Part shown: positions 59,501-64,000 of the stretch, piece by piece
Position numbering within the stretch: position 1 is the stretch's first letter
Layout of the letters: the number at the start of each line of letters is the position of its first letter
Source of the DNA: Anthropogastromicrobium aceti
GTDB lineage: Bacteria > Bacillota > Clostridia > Lachnospirales > Lachnospiraceae
NCBI RefSeq assembly: GCF_025567095.1
Contig: NZ_JAOQJH010000004.1
Length of the DNA stretch: 64,000 nt
Direction: 5' to 3' (one strand)
Made by a program: the position numbers and the translations under genes
Notes under the pieces: model-generated
What the model saw: the letters and a program-made list of their open reading frames with translations, nothing else
What the model was told of the DNA's origin: nothing
Database searches by the model: none

Positions 59501-60068
59501 TGAGCAGCACGGTCATATGGAAGCAGTAGGCTATGATCTGTACTGCAAGATGTTAAATATGGCTGTCAAAAAAGAAAAGGGTGAGCTTGAGATGGAGGAA
59601 ACCTTTGAAACAACGGTGGACATTCCAATCAGCGCTTACATTCCAGACAGCTATATACGAAACGAAGAAGACAGGATGGAAATCTACAAGCGTATTGCAG
59701 CAGTCGAGACAGAGGAAGAGTCAATGGATATGATCGACGAGCTTATCGACCGTTTTGGAAGTGTTCCAAAGCCAGTCACCAACTTGCTTGAAGTGTCAAT
59801 CCTTCGTGCGGATGCGCATTCTCTCTATATTAAAGAAATCAAGTCCTCGTCAACAGAGATTCGCCTGTTCATGCATCCAAGAGCAAAATTTGACACGATG
59901 CGTGTGCCGGATCTGATACAGTCTTACCGAGGTGCACTTCGTCTGCTTGACAAAGACAATCCTTATTTCTTATTGAGGGCAGGAGATGGCGCAGTCAAAG
60001 AAAAAACGCTGACATTGAAAACATTGAAAAAACTGTTAAGCGATATAAAAACGTTGATTGTTTCATAA
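56541..60068 (+). CDS. mfd: Transcription-repair coupling factor
   Basis: The 1175-residue protein has an N-terminal UvrB-like part, the RNA polymerase-interacting domain ('LKPGDYVVHENYGLGIYRG', about 500-570), and the helicase motifs 'CGDVGYGKTEIAIRAAF' (Walker A), 'LLIIDEEQRFGV', 'TLTATPIPRTL' and 'ETGLNIPNVNTIIIHDSDRYGLAQLYQLRGRVGRS'. It frees stalled RNA polymerase and recruits UvrA. It uses GTG 56541 after AAGGAGGG. Length is normal. Confidence 0.97.
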   Translation: MGIFANPLTDLLEYEDFSRDFLKGTDPVGMTGCIDSEKVHFMSTFLGEKKVQLVVTYNEQRAREIEEDYKLFCSQVYVIPPRDLIFFSADLQGNAIIAERMKAFAALYQNEAKVIITTMDALMSAAVPFEQLMSHVIKLKEGDELDLEKLKHDLTVMGYERVGRVEEPGQFTVHGGIADVYPLTMEVPVRIELWGDEIDTIRCFEPQSQRSMDQIECVSVFPAAEVIADDTARRRAVGMIQNELESQLAVFKKVKEPDKAKRLREETNRILEALGEDVVLEAPDSYISYFYPRTVQLSEYFDEKNTLVFLDEPMRLKERGDGVQAEFEESMKNRLEQGFLLPGQTALLTPAKHVLAAFERGQVAALSSLDSRLADFTVVNSYAVNVQNMNTYREGFELLIKDLTHWKKEKYRVVLLCPSRTRANRIVNQLIEYDLLAYYSEDEDKKINPGEIMVTYGNLHRGFLYPMLKFAVITESDIFGVKKKKKEKKSHYQGQRISDFAQLKPGDYVVHENYGLGIYRGTERQIVDKVTKDYIKIEYGDGGKLYFPVTQLHMIQKYADSESKQPKLNKLNGQEWTKTKSRVQKAVNNIAKELVELYAVRQSGHGYQYGTDTVWQKEFEELVPFDETADQLAAIDATKADMESTKIMDRLVCGDVGYGKTEIAIRAAFKAVQDSKQVVFLVPTTILAQQHYNTFVERMKDYPIRIELLSRFRTSAQIKASLERLKKGLADIVIGTHRVLSKDVVFKDLGLLIIDEEQRFGVTHKEKIKQLKKDVDVLTLTATPIPRTLHMSMIGVRDMSVLEEAPYERRPIQTYVMEMNWEMVREAINRELARDGQVYYVYNRVKDIDQITAQIAKLVPDANVAFAHGQMSERQLEQIMMDFVNGDIDVLVSTTIIETGLNIPNVNTIIIHDSDRYGLAQLYQLRGRVGRSNRTAYAFIMYQRNKILKEEAEKRLQAIREYTDLGSGIKIAMRDLEIRGAGNLLGSEQHGHMEAVGYDLYCKMLNMAVKKEKGELEMEETFETTVDIPISAYIPDSYIRNEEDRMEIYKRIAAVETEEESMDMIDELIDRFGSVPKPVTNLLEVSILRADAHSLYIKEIKSSSTEIRLFMHPRAKFDTMRVPDLIQSYRGALRLLDKDNPYFLLRAGDGAVKEKTLTLKTLKKLLSDIKTLIVS

Positions 60069-60082
60069 AATCATGCTAAAAT
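60054..60082 (+). promoter_or_regulatory. Promoter of the PrsA/SurA-like gene
   Basis: TTGATT (60054-60059), 17 bases ending TGC, TAAAAT (60077-60082), overlapping the end of mfd. Confidence 0.6.
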
Positions 60083-60168
60083 GAAAAGCAAAGTTCACGA
60101 GGCGCCCGATAAAGAAGATGCACTTCGGAGCGTTGATAGAGAATATAGAAATAGAGTGAGGTAAATTT

Positions 60169-61578
60169 ATGAACCGAATTATGAAGTATGCAGCAGCAGC
60201 CTTCGCAGCAGCTACTGCCGTTAGTACATTAGGCGGATGCGAACAGTTAGAGAAAAAGGCACCAGAGGATACAGTTGCTGTTTCATTTGGCGATACAAAT
60301 ATCATGCTGGATGAGGTTACTTATATGATACGTTCCATGGAGTATACCTATGAATCCTATTTTGGATCAAACATCTGCGGCAACGATATGGGCGATGGTT
60401 CAGGCATGACAGTCGGTGATTACATCAAGCAGATGTCTCTGTCACAGCTTCGCCAGACACTTGTATTAAATGAGTATGCAAAGAAAAATGGCATTGAGTT
60501 AAGTGATGATCAAAAAGCAAAGGTAGATGAGGCAATTGAAAAGCTTCAGACAGAATCAGAGGATTATCTGGAAGCAGTCGGCGCAACAGATGAGCTGATT
60601 GAAAAGACATATACAGAGAATGCAATTGCAAATCTTGTTTATATGGATCTTGTTGCTGATGTTGATACGACAGTTGGTGATGATGAGTTCCTTCGCAAAA
60701 AGATCGCATATGTAAAGCTGACGCCAAGTGAACTGACAGAGACGACAGCAGCCGATGGGGCAACTACAGAAGTGTCAAGTGATGAAGACAGCAGCGAAGA
60801 GGCATCTTCTATAGAGAATACAGAAGCAGAATCAGAAAGTGCATCCAAGGATGTAACGACTTCCACAGAAGAAGCAAGCAGTGAAAAAGCATCAACTGAG
60901 GCAGTATCAACTGAGGAAGCATCAAGCGAGAATGTTTCGGAACTTTCCTCTGAGGCATCCACTGAAGATTCAACTGAGGCAGAAACACTTTCAGAAGAAG
61001 AGCAGGAACGTCAGGATGCGATGAACGATGCAGCAGACAAGATCCTTAAGGAATTTGAGGAAGGAAATGATGCAGCAGACTTTATCAGTGATTATCAAAA
61101 TGACAGTCACTTTACTGCAACAAATTCTGAGATTTCCATTAGTGAGGATGGAACTGCTGTATATAATGCAGCTGCATGGGCACTGGCAACAGACGAATGC
61201 ACTGTATATAGAAGCGATGACGGCAGCATCTACATCATCCGCTGTCTTGATGATAACGATGAGGAAGCACGTCAGAGTGCCATCGATTCAGAGATTGAAA
61301 GCAGAAAGACAGCATTGTTCTCAGAGAAATATGCCGAGATTCAGGACGATTCTTCCAAGTTTAAGGTAGATGAGGATGTGATTGACACAATCCGCTTTAC
61401 AACTCCGGTTTACGTAGCACCAAGCGAGGAAGAAACATCAGAAAGTGAAACTAGTGGTGAGGAAACCTCAGAAAGTGAAACTGGCGAGAAAGAATCAACA
61501 AAAGAAGAAAAATCAAGTGAGTCTGATGAGTCAGAGGAAGTGGTAAGTGAAGCTTCTTCAGAGGAAGAGAGTAAATAA
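60169..61578 (+). CDS. PrsA/SurA-like lipoprotein with a large acidic insertion
   Basis: The 469-residue protein has a signal with lipobox 'TLGGC' (Cys24). The helical chaperone-like N-domain (about 33-190) resembles SurA_N ('LVLNEYAKKNGIELSDDQKAKVDEAI'). A parvulin-like region seems split: its first strand 'KKIAYVKLTPSEL' is followed by about 90 residues rich in Ser, Glu, Thr and Ala (about 198-287), then 'DAADKILKEFEEGNDAADFISDY' continues it. A second acidic Ser/Glu tail ends the protein. Family members fold exported proteins at the membrane surface. Peptidyl-prolyl isomerase activity is uncertain. Confidence 0.72.
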   Translation: MNRIMKYAAAAFAAATAVSTLGGCEQLEKKAPEDTVAVSFGDTNIMLDEVTYMIRSMEYTYESYFGSNICGNDMGDGSGMTVGDYIKQMSLSQLRQTLVLNEYAKKNGIELSDDQKAKVDEAIEKLQTESEDYLEAVGATDELIEKTYTENAIANLVYMDLVADVDTTVGDDEFLRKKIAYVKLTPSELTETTAADGATTEVSSDEDSSEEASSIENTEAESESASKDVTTSTEEASSEKASTEAVSTEEASSENVSELSSEASTEDSTEAETLSEEEQERQDAMNDAADKILKEFEEGNDAADFISDYQNDSHFTATNSEISISEDGTAVYNAAAWALATDECTVYRSDDGSIYIIRCLDDNDEEARQSAIDSEIESRKTALFSEKYAEIQDDSSKFKVDEDVIDTIRFTTPVYVAPSEEETSESETSGEETSESETGEKESTKEEKSSESDESEEVVSEASSEEESK

Positions 61579-61583
61579 TTAAG

Positions 61584-61647
61584 AGCCGCCTAATATCGGG
61601 AAAGGCACAGTAAAGTGTCATTTTCCCGATTGCAGGTGGCTTTTTTG
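61584..61647 (+). terminator. Terminator of the PrsA/SurA-like gene
   Basis: Outer stem AGCCGCCT/AGGTGGCT and inner stem ATCGGGAAA/TTTCCCGAT form one long hairpin, followed by TTTTTT. Confidence 0.88.
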
Positions 61648-61690
61648 GCGAAAAACGCGCTCTCTTTCTTAATCGTTATCCCGATTTCAC

Positions 61691-61719
61691 TTGACATCTC
61701 GTAATAATTTTGTTATAAT
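61691..61719 (+). promoter_or_regulatory. Consensus promoter of the NlpC/P60 gene
   Basis: TTGACA (61691-61696), 17 bases, TATAAT (61714-61719), both perfect. The leader of about 135 bases contains a hairpin AGTAATAGTTCAC/GTGAATTGTTACT and a second GCGAG...CTCGC pairing near 61790-61820. Confidence 0.9.
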
Positions 61720-61860
61720 GCCCCTCGAAGTGTAATAATTTTGTAATATTTAGTAATAGTTCACTCGTGAATTGTTACTGCGAAACTAGCGAGGGAGTGC
61801 AAGCTTACTCGCTCGCAGATAAGAATGTAAAGAGGTTTTATAAAGAAAGGCTTGGTATAT

Positions 61861-63891
61861 ATGAAGATCAAAGGAAACAGATTTGTTACGTCAATATTAG
61901 CAGCGTCTATGCTGTCTGGTACATTTTTTGTTCCGGCATCCGCAGGTGAGCTTGAGGGTGAGAGCGCAATCGCAGGCATGGCTGTTACATTGAATAACTA
62001 CTACGCAGGAGAGGAAACTCCGGATGAGGCAATCTTAGATTATCTTGTTCCTAAGGCTCAGGCAACATCTGAGGCTGAGAGTGAGACAGAAACCGAAGAG
62101 CCAAAAACCGAAGAGCCAAAAACCGTTATGGCCGCTACTGTTGCTGTCACTTCAGATGCTTCTAATGTAGGACTGGTAAGCGCAGCAGGTTACTTAAACG
62201 TGCGTGAACAGCCATCCACAGGCAGTGTAACAGTCGGAAGACTTTTCAGTAACTGCCAGGTTAACATCAAAAGTTCCGTAAACAACAGCGAAGGCAGCTG
62301 GTATCGTATCACTTGCGGCGATGTAGAAGGTTATGTAAGCGCAGCCTACGTATTAGTTGGCACAGCAGCCAAGACTGCTGAGGACAATATCCAGAACCGC
62401 TATGCAGTTGTTACAGCAGATCAGTTAAATGTTCGCGACAGTGCATCTGACAGCGCAAATGTTGTTGGAACTGTATACAAGGATGAAGAGTACGCAATCA
62501 TTGAGGATCAGGGTGATTTTGTAAAGATACATATTGCAAATGATGAGGTTGGATATGTTTCAAAGTCCGGCATCACCATTAAGACTCAGTTCGCTCAGGC
62601 TCAGAAGGTAGACAATGAATTTGTATCTCAGGAGCTGGAGAACTTCATGATCGATATCAACTACTCCAGAAACGTATACGAGCAGGCAATGGCAGAGGGA
62701 ACAGGCGAAGGCTACTATCGTGCATATGCAGCTATCGTTTATGCAGCAGAGCTTCTTGGTTACTACAGCGAATTTGCAGCAGATTCTGGATTAGAAGATC
62801 TGGCAGCAACCTCAAAGCAGGAGCAGGAAAGCGCACTTGCACTTGCAGATGCAGCATATAAGTTAGCATCAGATTCTGGCTACTTTACTCAGGTTGCAGA
62901 ATCAGTAGCATCAAGCGAGGCAGCAGCAGAATCCTCCGCAGCAGCAGAGTCTGTACAGGAAACTCAGACACAGCCATCAACAGATGCATCTTCTGAGGGA
63001 AATACAACAAGTAATACAGCTGAGACAACAGCACCAAGCAGCTCAGCATCTGATGAAACCATAAGTGTAGAAGTTCCGACTGCAGCATCTGTAACAGGCA
63101 TTGAGGCTTGCTATCAGGGCGGTACAAAGTATGTGGGTGATGTTGTCTACACCGCAGAATTGTTTGTAAGAGTAAGCTACAGCGATGGAACTGTAAAGGA
63201 TATTTACGATGGATGGTATTCACCACAGGTAGGTATGACCTTAAAGCAGGAGGGCTACAATGTTGTAACCATGTATTATGGTGATTTTAGCTCCAACCTT
63301 GAAGTATATGCAAACCCGGCACCGACTCAGGCAACCCAGCCGGCAGCCCCAGAGACACAGCCAGCGGCCCCAGAGACTCAGCCGGCAGCTCCAGCGCCAG
63401 CACCAGAGACACAGCCAGCAGCACCAGAGACTCAGCCGGCAGCACCAGAGACACAGCCAGCAGCTCCAGCACCAGCCCCGGAGACACAGCCAGCGGCACC
63501 GGAGACTCAGCCGGCAGCACCAGCACCAGCTCCAAGCGGTAATGGACAGTCTATCGTAGACTATGCAATGCAGTGGGTAGGACAGTGTAATTATGTATGG
63601 GGCGGTACAAACCTGACACCAGGAGGCGGTGTTGACTGTTCTGGATTTACCATGAACGTATACGCAGCATTCGGTATCAGCCTTCCGCACTACTCCGGCG
63701 AACAGATCAACTATGGACAGGCTGTATCATACGAGCAGCTGCAGCCAGGTGATCTTATCTGCTTCCCAGGCCATGTAGGAATCTACATCGGCGGCGGCAT
63801 GATGGTTCATGCAGCAAGTGCAGAGAGAGGTATCGTAGTAGATAATGTATTCTATAACAAGCAGCCGATCGGATATCGTCGTCTTGTATAA
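61861..63891 (+). CDS. Secreted SH3b-NlpC/P60 cell-wall hydrolase
   Basis: ATG 61861 follows AAAGG by ten bases; a TTG at 61852 lies too close. The 676-residue protein has a signal peptide (ending 'PASAG'), two SH3b domains (about 98-162, 'GYLNVREQPSTGSVTVGRLF'; about 178-241, 'DQLNVRDSASDSANVVGTVY'), a helical region (about 250-350), an Ig-like domain (about 395-480), a Pro/Ala/Glu/Thr/Gln repeat linker ('APETQPA' units, 63330-63540) and a C-terminal NlpC/P60 domain with Cys593 ('VDCSGF'), His638 ('GHVGIYI') and His650. It cleaves peptidoglycan stem peptides. A strong promoter suggests high expression. Confidence 0.95.
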   Translation: MKIKGNRFVTSILAASMLSGTFFVPASAGELEGESAIAGMAVTLNNYYAGEETPDEAILDYLVPKAQATSEAESETETEEPKTEEPKTVMAATVAVTSDASNVGLVSAAGYLNVREQPSTGSVTVGRLFSNCQVNIKSSVNNSEGSWYRITCGDVEGYVSAAYVLVGTAAKTAEDNIQNRYAVVTADQLNVRDSASDSANVVGTVYKDEEYAIIEDQGDFVKIHIANDEVGYVSKSGITIKTQFAQAQKVDNEFVSQELENFMIDINYSRNVYEQAMAEGTGEGYYRAYAAIVYAAELLGYYSEFAADSGLEDLAATSKQEQESALALADAAYKLASDSGYFTQVAESVASSEAAAESSAAAESVQETQTQPSTDASSEGNTTSNTAETTAPSSSASDETISVEVPTAASVTGIEACYQGGTKYVGDVVYTAELFVRVSYSDGTVKDIYDGWYSPQVGMTLKQEGYNVVTMYYGDFSSNLEVYANPAPTQATQPAAPETQPAAPETQPAAPAPAPETQPAAPETQPAAPETQPAAPAPAPETQPAAPETQPAAPAPAPSGNGQSIVDYAMQWVGQCNYVWGGTNLTPGGGVDCSGFTMNVYAAFGISLPHYSGEQINYGQAVSYEQLQPGDLICFPGHVGIYIGGGMMVHAASAERGIVVDNVFYNKQPIGYRRLV

Positions 63892-63905
63892 ATAGTTAAA
63901 ATTCA

Positions 63906-63940
63906 AGGCCGTCTGTCAGAGTTGACAGGCGGTCTTATTT
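63906..63940 (+). terminator. Terminator of the NlpC/P60 gene
   Basis: GGCCGTCTGTCA pairs with TGACAGGCGGTC, followed by TTATTTT. Its 3' arm includes the -35 of the next promoter. Confidence 0.8.
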
Positions 63941-63991
63941 TCGTGTATTATAGATATAAGAAACGAAGTCATTAACAGTTAACGTTAACTG
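63922..63991 (+). promoter_or_regulatory. Promoter overlapping the terminator, with LacI-type operator palindrome
   Basis: TTGACA (63922-63927), 18 bases, TATTAT (63946-63951). Then CAGTTAACGTTAACTG (63976-63991), a perfect 16-bp palindrome with central CG, typical of LacI/GalR-family operators. The regulated gene lies beyond the window. Confidence 0.6.
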
Positions 63992-64000
63992 AGAAAGAAG

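Noticed and set aside
61720..61860. ydaO/yuaA c-di-AMP riboswitch ahead of the NlpC/P60 gene
   Set aside because: The leader is too short and lacks the conserved core sequence.
63278..63559. 93-codon + frame and minus-strand frames across the proline-rich linker
   Set aside because: They are low-complexity shadows of the APETQP repeats, with no start signal.

Overview
The window looks like a chromosome segment from a low-to-moderate GC Gram-positive anaerobe of the Clostridia, most likely Lachnospiraceae. This is inferred from the mix of genes: a type III glutamine synthetase, a V/A-type ATPase operon, paired glgC/glgD, spoVG, a DnaD/DnaC-like primosome pair, a DUF951 protein, consensus sigma-A promoters and AGGAGG-type ribosome binding sites. 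I could not run database searches, so every assignment rests on motifs, architecture and context read by eye. Strand changes are mostly marked by T-rich hairpin terminators.

Layout. 1-1142: the 3' part of a TnpB-type gene cut by the window edge, with its right-end/omega-RNA hairpin. 1259-9114: an orphan response regulator, a convergent serine hydrolase/DUF4203 pair, a zinc-ribbon protein of unknown role, a DEDDh exonuclease, a D-Ala-D-Ala carboxypeptidase, a family 2 glycosyltransferase and tRNA-Lys(CTT). 9425-10709: trmB and a cytidylate-kinase-like protein. 10980-19711: nine V-ATPase genes (G/H, C, I, K, F, E, A, B, D) under one promoter and one terminator. 19897-22386: a polar amino acid ABC importer. 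22573-25198: an FtsL-like division protein, a PrcB-like lipoprotein, a small membrane protein and class II fructose-bisphosphate aldolase. 25520-29163: glnN behind a structured leader, then a polytopic membrane protein with a BlaI-type repressor. 29229-34030: a GH3-family protein whose catalytic residues look substituted, an S1-domain protein, a sirtuin and a DUF951 protein. 34320-35475: rpsF-ssb-rpsR. 35553-42541: a SpaA/Cna-B-like gene remnant, an OGG-type glycosylase, an FtsH paralogue with a CIRCE operator, a second BlaI-type protein, and a 1011-residue fusion of an ATP-grasp/phosphohistidine phosphotransferase with a class I glutamine amidotransferase. 42593-48698: thioredoxin reductase-like, prs, the dnaC-like/dnaD pair and murC. 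49249-52087: glgC-glgD and spoVG. 52251-63891: a GBS-Bsp-like repeat protein, a polysaccharide deacetylase-like protein, pth, mfd, a PrsA/SurA-like lipoprotein and an SH3b-NlpC/P60 hydrolase.

Most of the window is housekeeping: ion transport, translation, cell wall, glycogen, nitrogen and repair. The least ordinary item is the 39506-42541 fusion. Its domain order equals a Cj1418-like L-glutamine kinase joined to a Cj1417-like gamma-glutamyl hydrolase, which points to phosphoramidate (P-N bond) chemistry. Other items of note are the GH3-like protein with apparent loss of both catalytic acids, the terminator-bearing glnN leader, a ribosome binding site buried in a terminator hairpin at 23147-23193, and at least two families of dispersed palindromic intergenic repeats.
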